A stretch of 64,000 nucleotides of DNA from Ceratodon purpureus (Eukaryota; Streptophyta; Bryopsida; Pseudoditrichales; Ditrichaceae), in assembly GCA_014871385.1 (NCBI GenBank), contig CM026426.1, positions 108,460,565-108,524,564 of the forward strand, given 5' to 3'. Shown in pieces: positions 35,320 to 46,344 of the stretch; the first letter of the stretch is position 1; the number at the start of each line of letters is the position of its first letter. The notes below the pieces were generated by a model, which was not told the origin of the DNA, searched no databases, and saw nothing but the letters and a program-made list of their open reading frames with translations. The position numbers and the translations under genes were made by a program.

Positions 35320-35625
35320 CATCACTTCCGCCCGGTCTGACAACCTCCGTCCGCAATACGATCGGCATCAAGTCCGCCCACCCGGATACGCATTATGCCC
35401 GCCTACAGTCCCATCCGAGCCATGTCCGCCTACCAGTCCGGCCCACTCGCGGACTTCCCCGGCATCCAACGGTTGTGTTCCTCCTCAATTGTCCGCCACG
35501 AGAAAACACGTCCGCCCCTAAATCCTAAATCGGTTGCCCGTCTGTGTCCGCTCGACTCCGTCGTCGGAACTCCTCCGCACATCCACGTCACCGTCCGGGG
35601 CCACCGCATTTCCAAGTAGGACGCC
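35320..35625. repeat. TCCG-type array at the right edge of unit B
   Basis: GTCCGCC, TCCGAC, GTCCGCAATACGATCGG and related words end near 35620. The sequence then changes to piggyBac coding at about 35757. Like the left array of unit A it precedes no unit gene, so it may be subterminal. Confidence 0.5.
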
Positions 35626-35756
35626 ACGTAACGGGGCCGAGTAACTATTTTACCCACGCTACTCGCAGGACCTAAAGGACCCTACGCTGACCCCTATTGT
35701 GACGTTGGAGGACCCCCGTCACGACCCATTCGGATGTCGCGACGGGATAGTCACGA

Positions 35757-36753
35757 CCCAACGGCATAGAAAACCCTGGTGATCCCCTACAAGGGGCAAT
35801 ACTGCTTTATTTGGCAATTCATGAACGACAAACCTGTGAGGTTTGAAATCAAGTGCTGGGTCCTGGCTAGTTCGAAGTCCAGGTTTGTTTCTAACATCGA
35901 AGTCTATTTCGGAGAGGGCACGGGTATGGGGTGGCATGGGCTGGGATACCATGTTGTGATGCGGCTGGTGGCAGGTCTTGAGCGACGCTGGCATTGCCTG
36001 GTTGTCGACAACTTGTTTGCTTCGGTCAACCTTTTCCATGAGCTCATGTGTCTGGACTGCTGGGCTACTGGAACAGTTAGGCGAGCAAGCAATAACTTGC
36101 CCACTGGCTTGTACCGAGAGGCCAAGGACCTGGAGAGGGGCTCCATGGTGATCCGCACACACAACCATAGGCAGATGGGGGTTGTCTCGTGGCAGGACAA
36201 GTGTCTTGTGACACTCTTGAGCACCGCTGCGAGCCCGTGGGAACCAGGACTGAGTGTGCTTCGTAGAGTTCCTGGCATGCGAGTTCCTGCCTCCCTTATT
36301 CTCCTCCACTACCAAGAATATATGAGAGGAGTCGACGTTGGTGATCAGATCCGGGCCAACTACTCATCACAGCTAAGAAGCCACAAGTGGTGGCACAAAT
36401 TGTTTTTCTTCATTGTTGATCAGAGCGTAGTGAATTCCTACGTGGTGTACAGTTCAGCTATGGAGACTCTCGGTCTCAAAGTGCCGACTCACATGCAGTT
36501 CAACATTGCGCTCGGGAAGCAACTGGTGGCTCAGTGGCTTACGGAGCGACCTCGCACTGCTGCTTGCCCCCCTCCCCGGCAGAGGCGACCTGCGAAAGCC
36601 GTTCATTCCCATTGGAAGTCTGCTCTGAGGCGGAAGTGTGTAGAATGTGGACAGCGGGGATGTTGATATTGTCCTGGATGTGGCAATCAGTGGATGTGCC
36701 GTCAAAGTTGTTATCACGTCATTCATGAGCGACTAAGTCGCCTTCCATGCTAA
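35757..36753 (+). pseudogene. piggyBac transposase, 5'-truncated
   Basis: About 330 codons of a family that usually has 550-600. It starts at the IPYKG region just after the place of the first catalytic Asp, which is absent. The second and third catalytic Asp lie in VVDNLFASV and RGVDVGDQIR. Other family motifs are IKCWVLASSKS, GTVRRASNNLP and RSHKWWHKLFFF. The C-terminal cysteine-rich finger (CVECGQRGC, then YCPGCGNQW, MCRQSCYHVIHE) is split by one TGA at 36664. The break at its 5' side coincides with the right edge of unit B, which suggests that unit B inserted into or deleted the first half. Confidence 0.85.
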
Positions 36754-37462
36754 CCCCGTGTTTTTTTAACTGCTGTATGGCTTCGGGGCAGGTACAGGGC
36801 AGAGCGGGGGCAAGAGCCGCAAGGGTGTTGGAGGCTGTACTTGATTGCAGGACTCCTCCGTGGCGTGGCTGTATCGCTGTGAAGACACCAACTGCTAGGC
36901 ACACCTGCTGAGACTTCATGGCTCCGTGTCTGAGTGGGAGGGCTCTCCTTTTTTTTTTTTTCTTTTTTCAATTCGCCCCCTGTCCTGTTCTCCGAGAGGA
37001 GCCGAATTTGAATCTACATGTGGTCCTTCAATCGCAACAAACATGCACCAGTTGGAGTGGCGATGATAGACTTGCGGCAGAGGCTAACGTAGCACTGTAT
37101 GTTATTCAGGTCCTCGCAGATGCGGTAGCAGTTGGGACCTCAGACTTCTAAACCGCGTAATTTTTTCATGTATATTCGGCATTAATGACAACCGGCTCAC
37201 ATTTTTCTGTTGCATCACTATGTTCTTACCTCTCTTGCGGACGATTGTTTCTCGGGAATTAGCTCAACCCAGCCAGTTCTAGCGTATTTTTAATTGTCAG
37301 TTGCTCTTTAGTTGATCAATCGATTTGTTCGGAGATGGGGTTTGGTTATCAGCTGGTTCCGGAAACTCTGCGCTCGGTGTATGCATTATAGTATTTCAGG
37401 TTGCTCAATTGACTCTGTGTGGGAGAGGTTATCCTGGTTATCTGAGGGAGAGGATAAGCGGG
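36754..37462. other. no gene seen
   Basis: Contains a T-rich run at 36951-36968. It may hold the piggyBac 3' end and the promoter of the next gene, but no precise terminus was found. Confidence 0.35.
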
Positions 37463-39338
37463 ATGGCGTTGCGTGCGAGATCTCGTGCGCCGCAGGACGA
37501 GAATGTTGCTATTCTTCCGCATCTTTCAGGTGTGTTCTTCGTCAGAATGAGAGGAATGTGTATTTGCCTATTTGTTTTCGGATTTGATGCCGTTCTGCAT
37601 ACTTGTTGATGTGTGAAATCTTTCTGGCTGCTGGAGAAGATTGCGTAATATATTGCGAAAACTGCAAAATGCATCATAGTTGCAGAGTTGAATTGTCTCC
37701 TTCCAATTGAGGACGAGAGACGAGTCTCCTGTTTGAGAGTGTGGAGGCTATGAGCAATTTTCATGTCGTATATGGATAGTTTCTTATGGTCCTCATGGGG
37801 ATTGTTATGATTGGCAAGTTTTCCCAGAAGCTATACTTGTCTCTCTTCCGGAGTTTCCCTGCTTTATGGTTAGGGTACAGTTTACTGTATTTTACCCCGT
37901 GATCCTTTTAATTGACTTTCATCTACTGCGCGAACTGCAGGGAAGATGCAGCTTCAAAACAATTCTAGCATGTCTATGATGGGGAAGGGCATTGGTCTGC
38001 AGCAGCACGCTGGTAATTCGGAGAGGAAGACGCTTTCCAACATCACCAACACGATGAAACCTACTAGGGCCGCCATGACGCCCTCATTAAACCTTTCGGA
38101 CGCTGTAAACTCATCGGCCAAATCGCTATAGTCGACTATGAAGAAAGCGCTGTGAGCGAGGGTGTCCCCCTCCGGAACATCACGAACGAGAATGCCGTTG
38201 TTAATCCGTCACCCGGAAACGCTACTGCCAAAGATCTGAAGCAGGTATGAATATCTTGCTCGGGATTTCAGCTTACTCAACAGTTAAGTGAAACAACGCT
38301 ACTGATGGTTCTTATTTCTGAATGTACCTAGGGATAAACACATCTGCACATAAGACTCCCTTTTGTTGGAAGGCCCCATAAGATAACTGTGTTGATTTCT
38401 CTTTTCACGTTGAATATGGATAAAGCATGTCGATAAGTAACTGAAGTTTTACTATGTCCATTCATGCTTAGACTACATTTTACATTTAGAGATTTTCCTA
38501 GCCTCTTGTAGATGCATATTAAACCGAAGGCTGTGCCTCCAAAAATGGAGGCATCGAAGTCTGAGCAGCAGAAACCGTGGTCGAAGTACAACAAGCCTCT
38601 TCCAGATCCGGAGCTGGAGAAGTTGGTGCAAGAGTGGGCTGAAGAAGGGATTGAATTTCCTGCTGGGAAGAGCGGTGACGATTTGGAAGTCTTGCGTAGA
38701 GAGCAAGCAGACAGAGGTGCGCACCTAGTTCCCCATGTATGCTGATGTGGTTTTATGGTACATTCTGTGATTATGTCTACATTCGAGACAATTTTGTCTG
38801 TAGTGAACCGAGATTATTTGAACCGAGATTACTGTTATGCGTGAAAGTTCCTTGCATTCGGAAAGAGACTTTACTGCCTGCTTGGTTTTATCTTTGCCTT
38901 TATAAGCCACTGCTGAACATGTGATCCAGGAAACAAATCGCTGTGTATTCAAACGGCAACGTAGTTGATCTCGGCATGACATATATTGACATCTTTTTCA
39001 TTTCAGAGATTGAGGAGCGAGTGGCTGCCATAAGGAACTCCTGTATGCCGCTTCCAACTTTTGTGAGGCATAATGATGATGTCAGGCGTCTTCCCTTCTC
39101 ATTTTGTTCATTTATTCTTGCAAAGCACTTGTCGATTTCATGAAAAATCAATTGCAAATGACGGTCTAAGACTTTCAATGACTCCATGTGTGAATTGCCG
39201 CACCGTTGTTGCTCGCAGGAGTACATGGCTGGTTCGGAGGAATTGGCAGCGCTTCAAGAATTTGGAGTCCGTTGCCTCCCGGCGAAATCCTCTGTTTTGT
39301 GGGTGGGTGACGACTCCCCACTCCCCAGCCCCCAGTGA
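37463..39338 (+). CDS. split gene with destruction-box motifs, possible securin/PATRONUS-like protein
   Basis: Six exons fit GT-AG rules: 37463-37529, 37941-38244, 38512-38716, 39007-39062, 39219-39338. (The second may be two pieces.) The N-terminus is MALRARSRAPQDENVAILPH. Next come ERKTLSNITNTMKP and, in the shifted part, PLRNITNENA, both of the D-box form RxxLxxI. The later part has KPLPDPELEKLVQEWAEEGI and EIEERVAAIRNSCMPLP. Phases agree at every junction, but within 37941-38244 the frame must change once near 38130, so the gene is broken there or misread. The DEN plus D-box layout recalls plant securins, which is a weak resemblance only. Confidence 0.45.
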
Positions 39339-39410
39339 TTCCCCAGTCCCCAGCCCCCAGCGATTCCCTAGTCCCCAGCCCCTAGTGATTCCCCAGTCCC
39401 TAGCTCTGCA
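39312..39410 (+). repeat. CCCCAGTGATTCCCCAGTCC minisatellite
   Basis: Four or so imperfect copies of a C-rich 24-bp unit (CCCAGCCCCCAGTGATTCCC). It supplies the stop codon of the preceding gene, so the protein's end may have been replaced by the repeat. Confidence 0.7.
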
Positions 39411-39697
39411 TTTCTGCCACCCGTAATTGGGTGTTTTCGGCGCCATCAATCCTTGCGAGACGGCCATGGCCGTGGGCGCACGCCGGCGTGCATTGATGCG
39501 CCCTCCTCCAGGTTTGTGGGTTCTACCTATCCCGGCGTTTCCTTCACCTCAGCTCCCCATTCGATTCGCTGCTCCTTCACTCCGCCAACTGCCCGCGCTC
39601 CTAAACCCTGAACCCCCTCCTCTCGCGTCTGTTTCTTCCGCCTCAGTTTCTCTTGAACCTCCATTGTCGTTGATCCCTCATTGTTGTCTCTCACGCC

Positions 39698-40774
39698 ATG
39701 GCCGCTGATAATCCGGGGGAGGTTCTCGATGATCTCTTGGGCGAGGCGCTCCGTGAGCTGGATTCAGTCTGAGCCTTCTACTTCTCTGTGGCGGTGAAAA
39801 CACCGGGCGATCTGCTGGAGCTGGTGAGTTCCCGGAACCCTCTGCCCCTAACCCGATTGCTGCTTGTTAAATTCTTGCATACGTCCTCCGAATTCGACTA
39901 ACCCACCATCCCTATTTTGTGTATCACTGCAGAAGGTGCCGAAGTCTTTCACAGCGCACTGCGGTTTCCCGACCTCTCACAAATGCACTCTCATCACCTC
40001 AAACACGAACAAGGAGGAGTGGCCCGTAAACCTCCAGCGTCTCGATGGAAGACAATGGGTCCACTCTGCTCAGTCAATCGGCTGGGGCTGAGGAAAATTC
40101 GTCGCAGACTTCGGCGTAGTTTTGGGTGACCTCCTCATCTTTGAGTGGGCTGGGGAAGACTGCTTGGCGGTGAAGAGAATCCCCCGCAGCCCAGAGAAGA
40201 AGCCAGAAGTTGCCACGACCCCGGCCACACCAAACAACCCCGCCATGGCCCCCTCAGTCGTTGCGTCCTTTAGCGATGCCCCAGCCACCCCTCTTGAGTC
40301 CCCACGCTTTCAGAAGACCCTCCGCATGTTGCACCTGAAACCAAACCGAACCGCTAGACTGGTAAGTGGCCTCCCCTGCCTTGTACCATTCCGAATTTCT
40401 TTTCAACTTCTTACCCTCTACACTCACAGGCATGTCAATTGCACTCTGAATTCCAAGTGAATGTCTCCTGTTATCAATTTACTGTTTATACCTTCCGAAG
40501 TTGTGGCTTGTTTATGTCGTTGCAGGACATCCCCACCCCCTACTGGAGGGCTCACGGCCAAGAACAATTTGATGGCCACCTGTTCACACTGACCGGGCCA
40601 TTGTGGTGGGGAATCGCCATGTCCGCACTACAGATCATCGACAGGCAGACGCAATGCTTCTTCACACAGGGCTGGTACAAGTTCCATGTGCTCAATAAAT
40701 TCAAGCTCCATGACACTCTCCTCTTTGTGAAGACTGGACCTACAGAATTCAAATTAACAGTGCTACCAGCCTAG
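39698..40774 (+). pseudogene. B3-domain transcription factor (two B3 domains) with two in-frame TGA codons
   Basis: Three exons: 39698-39823, 39933-40361, 40526-40774, all GT-AG and phase 0. The first B3 domain reads FYFSVAVKTPGDLLEL across the first intron, KVPKSFTAHCGFP, then KFVADFGVVLGDLLIFEWAG. The second has DGHLFTLTGPLWWGI, FFTQGWYKFHVLNKFKLHD and TLLFVKTGPTEFKL. The pair resembles the REM group of plant DNA-binding proteins. TGA codons fall at about 39770 and 40090; the second sits where a Trp or other residue is expected between IGWG and GKFV. Intron retention shows it is not a retrocopy. It is either a decayed host gene or has two base changes. Confidence 0.75.
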
Positions 40775-40966
40775 CCTTGTCGATAGGAAGTTCCCTCCCT
40801 TGTTGTTGTCGGTTTTTCAGACTTCTCCCCCATCAGACCTCTGGAGCTGTGACTACGGTATTTGTGACTCATCACACCCTACCTCCATGGTGATGGGAAG
40901 TCGCCTCCCCTTCTTTCTTGTATATGCAGACTTGTCCCGGGGGCGAGCTCTGGAGCTGTCGCTACG
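40775..40966. repeat. short tandem duplication 3' of the B3 gene
   Basis: Two related units of about 110 bp (40788-40860 and 40898-40966) share GGAAGT..CCTCCC, CAGACTT.TCCC and CTCTGGAGCTGT. Confidence 0.5.
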
Positions 40967-40976
40967 GTGTGGGGAA
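40967..40976 (+). repeat. left 10-bp target-site duplication of the giant MULE
   Basis: GTGTGGGGAA, repeated in the same orientation at 55866-55875, exactly where the inverted repeats begin. Confidence 0.7.
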
Positions 40977-41190
40977 GAGGGTAGCTTGTACGTGAGCGCA
41001 GAGCGCAGAGCGGAGAGCGGTGAGCGCAGATTTGGAGAGCGGAGAGCACAGAATGGGGGACAGAACCTAAAAATAGCACTTTTTTTACTAAAAATAAATC
41101 ATAAAATTAGAAGATTCGAATATTCTTAATTTATTTTTGGAAATTTACTAATTTTAGTAATTTAATTGACCCTATAACCGTGGACTAATT
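40977..41190 (+). repeat. left terminal inverted repeat of the giant MULE
   Basis: GAGCG-type minisatellite (GAGCGCAGAGCGCAGAGCGG) followed by AT-rich sequence and GACCCTATAACCGTGGA. It is about 90 bp longer than the right copy because of AT-rich sequence between the two shared blocks. Confidence 0.7.
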
Positions 41191-41958
41191 ACAGTATTTT
41201 CATTGAATTTGTAGTTCGTTTTCTCTTTTCTTGGTGATTAATTTTTTAACGTGCACCAATTACTATGCTCCAGCTCCTTCTTACTAGTTCAGGCATACAG
41301 TAATTCCCCTTATCTCCTTAAATTTATATGCAAATTACTACTTAAAATGTATTGGTATTGAACCTCTGAACAGGGATCAAGTAACATTTAATTTCGTAAC
41401 ATTTTCTTAACATTGGTAGAATTCATCCACCATAGTCTACACGCCTTTTTCCTTTTTTTTATTTTATTTTAATTTTTTTGAAATTTGTCTTGTATTTTTT
41501 ATAAAATTTTCTTTATTCTATCTATCTTGTTAGAGGGGTCAAAAGCCTCCTTTCATTTAATTCTCTCCTTCATTTTATTTTCACAATCATTTTATTTTCA
41601 CATTCAATTTGTTAATCTTCTTCATATTATTTTCAACCTTCATTTTAAATATTGCTATTCTTTTCTTTAATCTTTTTAATTTCAATTTATATAATTTTTT
41701 ATTTTTTTTTATTTTTTTTTATTATTTTTTCATTCTTTAATTTAAAAAAAAAAAATTAAATGCTAAATGACCTCTGCTAAACCTTCATCTTTTTCCATTC
41801 GGTTTAAGAGGATGACAACTTCTCAATGAATGAATAGCCGATTTTCAAGGGCGCCAAGCATCTTCTTCAGGGATATTTAAGATAAGAGTAGGGAATGTCT
41901 CTGCCTCTTTTGTGTTGGTGTTATGTGAAGCTCTTTTCCGTAGTGCGGGACAGCAGCT
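41191..41958. other. AT-rich subterminal region
   Basis: Low-complexity T/A runs (41450-41760). GGGATATTTAAGATAAG near 41870 holds a TATTTAAG box for the following gene. Confidence 0.5.
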
Positions 41959-42411
41959 ATGGAAGACGTCAGAGATATTGTTGTTTCACTTGCTGACGAT
42001 GTTTGTCCATTTCAACCATATGTTGAGGTGGAGGACGAAGAAGAGGTGATGGCCAACAGCCAAGGGCGTCCTTCGACAACGGATGTTGACGTCCAACCGG
42101 ATGTAAGAGCTGACCCTCCACGTTCAGAAAATTCGGATGAAATCATAGTGCTAGAGAAGGACGCAGATGTGCCTTTGCAACCACATGCATACTCGAAGGT
42201 TGGAAAGATCCCAAGGGGAACCTATTCCAGGGAATCAGTTAATCGGAGGCGGGGAGGTGGGCCATTGCTGAAACGATCATACCAAGGACATTTGCCAAGT
42301 GTGGGAACGAAAGTGAATGCGAATGTAGTTTGTCCTGTAGTACAGTCAGCGGCTGGCAGTCCTGCTGATAGTGTAGTGGGCAACCCTAAACGTGTTAGGT
42401 TCGAAGATTGA
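41959..42411 (+). CDS. small acidic/basic protein of the giant MULE
   Basis: 150 residues, intact. The N-terminus is acidic (EVEDEEEVMANS). DEIIVLEKDADV resembles a SUMO-interacting motif. The C-terminal half is basic (GTYSRESVNRRRGGG) and ends PKRVRFED. No family is recognised. It is tail-to-tail with the transposase gene and its TATTTAAG box resembles that of the 46934 gene, so the two may be co-expressed accessory genes. Confidence 0.55.
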   Translation: MEDVRDIVVSLADDVCPFQPYVEVEDEEEVMANSQGRPSTTDVDVQPDVRADPPRSENSDEIIVLEKDADVPLQPHAYSKVGKIPRGTYSRESVNRRRGGGPLLKRSYQGHLPSVGTKVNANVVCPVVQSAAGSPADSVVGNPKRVRFED

Positions 42412-42665
42412 GACATCTAATAACAAGTATATGTTTGCTGTAATAAAAGATACATGTCAGGGGATACGAAGTATATAGTGCACTTGTTCAAGATAGATTG
42501 TATTGAAATAGAATGCAATTAATGTGAACGACAAAGCCCTTAATATAATGAAAAAGTCAATACAGCTTCTATATTGCTGACTTAGTACATGGGATATTAC
42601 TAAAATCATTCACTACGTGACAAATGGCCATTGTGGAAATGGCAGTTCTAAAGTAGGAGGGCTAC
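42412..42665. other. convergent 3' intergenic region
   Basis: Lies between the 3' ends of the 41959 gene and the transposase gene. AATAAA-like words are present on the plus strand (GTAATAAAAG near 42441), which may serve as polyadenylation signals. Confidence 0.4.
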
Positions 42666-45600
42666 CTACTTCTTCGCCAAGGGGTGACGCAAGATTCCAC
42701 TCTCTAGGAGAAGCTTGACCTCGTTGAAGCTAAAGGTAGGCGCATGGATGAAAAGCTCCGCTTCGGGATCACGGTTGCAGACCTTCAAGAGTATGTAGTA
42801 TAGGTGCTTACAATACGTGAACAGAGTCTTGCCACGGAACGTAGTCATCGTCTTCTTGAATGCTGGGCAAGTGCAACCAGGGTAAGAACTGATGGTAATC
42901 TGGTACCGTGTGATGTGTGGAGCGACGCCCGAATCCAGCCCAATGATGCAACCGTGGCCCGGCTCTGGTATCATGGTGACGGAACGGAGGCGCGCTTTAA
43001 GAGACTCGGAGGAGCCCATGGAGAGTCGCTGCGCTTGATTGGGACGAGTGGCAGTGCGCTTCACCATCTTGCCGTCTCTCTTCCCTGGGTAGCGGTCAGC
43101 GTCTGCAGGGACTGGCAGCGAGCTGAGATTTGCAGGGGGCGGGGCAGAGGAGAAGAGGCGTCTTGGGGAGACAGGTTTCTTCTGCGGAAGTTGAAAGCCC
43201 GCTGCTTCGAGGGCAAGAATCTCAGTAAGTTTTAGGTTAGTACCTAGTTTCACTGGCCACACCTCTGGAATGGAGGGGAATTCCTGGTCCTTTGAGTAGT
43301 GTGCTACCCACTTGCGCTTAGAGCCTTTCACGCAACGCTCGATATCGTCGGAGCAGAAGAAGAACTCAGTCTTCTCGACTAGGTTCCTGCGATAGTTAGT
43401 CCAGAGCCCAGTGTAGGTCGGTGCAGCTGTGCAATGGGGCCCCCTGACGATTCTCTCAGTGCACTTCTTCTTCGTTTCAGCTCTTTGGGCCCAGCAGCAC
43501 TTCGCAGAAAGTTTGTGAAGTCTCGAAATGTGCCACTCCTTCACGTCCACCTTGGTTTCTTCAACCGCGTTGACATGGCGAATGCCGCCCTTGTTCACAG
43601 GTGAAGGTAAAGGAGAATCAACTTCCTGGGCAGGAGGTTGGGTACATTGTACGTCGGTGTCGTGTTCGGAGTCGTCTTCCACAATGACGGGCATCTGCAT
43701 AGGGCGAGCCCTGACGGCACGTCTTGGGCCTCTTGGGCGTGAGAAGTTTGTCTTGTCCGGGCGATGAGACTCTTCGTCAGCTCCGATAAGGACGTCGGCT
43801 TTTCGCTTCTGTGAACCGAAGACTTCCGCTCCTGGCATGATAGGCTGACGGGTGCAGAACTCATCCGCGCCTGGCATATCGAGCATGGGCTTGTCGAGCA
43901 GTGTAGGATTTCCCCATTTCTTCGCGTTGCGTTCCGCCATCCGGAGCCGGAGTTCCTTCTTCGATGGTCCTGTTCCGCCGACGTCACCTTTGAGGAACTG
44001 GTAGAAGTTGACAACCTGTAGAAAAGCCCGAACGAAATCGTCCACGGTAGCAACGTACAGGTCGTTCCCGTTGTTTCCTGAAGCTTGGAGCCACTTGTTG
44101 TGAACTGTTTCGGCGAGGTTACACGTGGGCATCTCCGTGAGTTCTTCTTTCGTGAATTTCTGCAGATTTGACAGTAGATGCCGTTAGATTCACGGATTAG
44201 AGTTTTGTAGGTTAGGGCTAGGAAACCAGTATCAAAAACATCAAAACAGAGAGCAGAGATAATACCTCTGTCATGAATCCCCCCCACTGGCGGAAGCGGT
44301 GGTGCCAGAATGACAGCCACTGATCGAGTTTGATGAGCCCGCTCTCGCCAACGACCCCAGTGGATGCCCACCATGCTCGCAACGCGTGGTACAGAGTTTC
44401 CGCCTCTGCCATGCTGGTCGCATTCTTGTACTGAGTGCACATCTTCTTGTGCTGTTCCCAGAGTTCTTCGGGGAAGTGCTTCTGCGTATACGCCACCATG
44501 TTCTGAGTCCAGTGGAACAAGCACGACCTCTCCCGGTCCTCCATTGGGTCCTCTTTGTTGCCATTGCCGTAAAGGATTCGCACTGCATTCCAATTCGCCT
44601 GTGCGTTATCCGCCATGAACCCCTTCAAGTTCGGCGCTGCAACGCCATTGATCTCCATGACCATGTTCAGGTTTTTCCAGAAGACGAGCTGGGCCTCCGT
44701 GTCCTCGGACTGCATGTCGCAAGTGGCGATTGTCATCACGCGGCAGTAGGTGGCGTCGTACACATGGCACGCCATGGTCGACCAGTCTTTGACGCGTTTT
44801 ACATGGTCGAACATGATCCATGCGTTCTCCAAGTCGCCACCAGCTTGCATACGGCTGACCAAGTCGACGCCACTTCCCGGCCCGACCTCCGACATCTTGA
44901 AGACAAAGACTTTGTCACGCATAGATCCCTGACCGGGAAACCTATTCTCCTGGACATACGCCCAGAGACTGTTACCACGGAGCTTGGTGATACCGTCCAT
45001 GATTCCGTACCTTACGAATTTTTTGAAGGTGGCGACTTTGTTGCGGATGTTTGGTGACGCCATGTCTTTGCATCGATCCCGAACAGGAACCAGCTCCTCC
45101 ATCGTCAGCTTCCTCGGTGGTGCATCCTCGGGCTGTAGAAGGTAGCTCCCGATGAGGAGTTTGCTCGCCTCCAGGACAACGGCGCTCTTTGTAGCTTTGT
45201 TGTTCATCTCTACCTGCTCTTCTATTAAGCTACTAATCTCTGCTTTAGAGTCTCTGTAGTCTCCAACTTTCACTGGATGATCATGTGTTCCTATGTGAAT
45301 ACAAGCTCTAGTCTGATTCGGTTTGCCCACAACGTAATAAATCTTAGCCTCGCATGTAGCTACACATGATGGAGGTTCTTTACATACCTTGCACACTAGC
45401 GTGGAGTCAGATGGAGGAGGCTGGTCCATGACAAAAGCTTGCAGGGTACAGCCTTCGAACTCAGTCTCGTTAACCTCGAAGATCTTGGGAACACGCTTGA
45501 GGAAGTCACACTCCGTGTTGCTGCAGCGGAGCCATCCGACGCAGGTGGAACTTCGAAAAGAGATTCCGCAGTCGTTTTTGATGTTTGTTGTGATGGTCTT

Positions 45601-46344
45601 GGTCCACAAGTGTCCGTCGTATCGTTTGTCCATTCCCTGCATTGACTTGGCGGCGAGCTTAGAGGATCCTGCAGCAGGTGGGGGCAGCTCAAAAAGAACC
45701 GGACCATCAAACTTCGCAGGCAAGTACTCTACTCTCTCGTGTCTAATAGTGGAATAGTCTATCTTCTTCAAAATGTTTTTGGACCCACGCGTCTTCGCAA
45801 TCTCTTTAAGGAGCGGAACAATGCTAACTGTGACCTGGGACAATGGAGGAGACACATTGGAAGGAGGAGCATCTGCGTGGACCTTAGGCACCAACTTCAC
45901 GGGACTGACTTCGTCATCAGAAGAGAGAGATATGACGGTCGGAGGAGGTTTCTCTACATCTGAAGTCTCCGTTCCAGGCTCGAGTTTGACCTTGACATCA
46001 CGAGGTAAGGGAGTCTGAATTGTGCAAGTAGAAGAGCGACGGGGGGTGAGGATCTCAGTGGATGCAGCCATAAGAGAATCAGTAAGACCATAGACTCTGT
46101 ACGATCCAGGGAGGAGTCTCCACTGCAACATGTTGTTCTCATCTCTCACAGAAGGTTGCCCGAGGGTGTGGGTAACCTCGGCAGTAACGTCATCAAAGAT
46201 CTCCTCCTCTATACTGATGGAATCCTCACGGAAATGGAATCTGAGACTAAGGCGAAGAGAGGACACCGTAGCTAGACCATCGTCATCTACGCGGAACCTA
46301 AGAGGGATACCCATGCCTTGGGCGTACAGACAGACCATCCCCAT
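42666..46344 (-). CDS. MULE transposase with zinc-binding N-terminus and SWIM finger
   Basis: Two exons, 46344-44266 and 44159-42666, joined in phase 0 (GGFMTE to KFTKEELTEM) give about 1,190 residues. An upstream ATG at 46422 is also in frame. Residues about 145-160 hold VISLSSDDEVSP, a SUMO-interacting-like motif. A WRKY/FLYWCH-like finger (about 260-355) has CVGWLRCSNTECDF and HIGTHDHPV. The MULE core has VYDATYCRVMTIAT (about 529) and GFMADNAQANWNAV (about 577), the likely catalytic Asp residues, and LFHWTQNM. The C-terminal SWIM finger is CTCPAF then YCKHLYYIL (about 1119). The frame is intact, which supports an autonomous element. Confidence 0.75.

Noticed and set aside
43595-44593. 332-codon minus-strand frame overlapping the MULE transposase
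   Set aside because: It is an out-of-frame shadow of the two transposase exons and the intron; the spliced model explains the region better.
44386-45057. 223-codon plus-strand frame
   Set aside because: Antisense shadow of the conserved transposase core.
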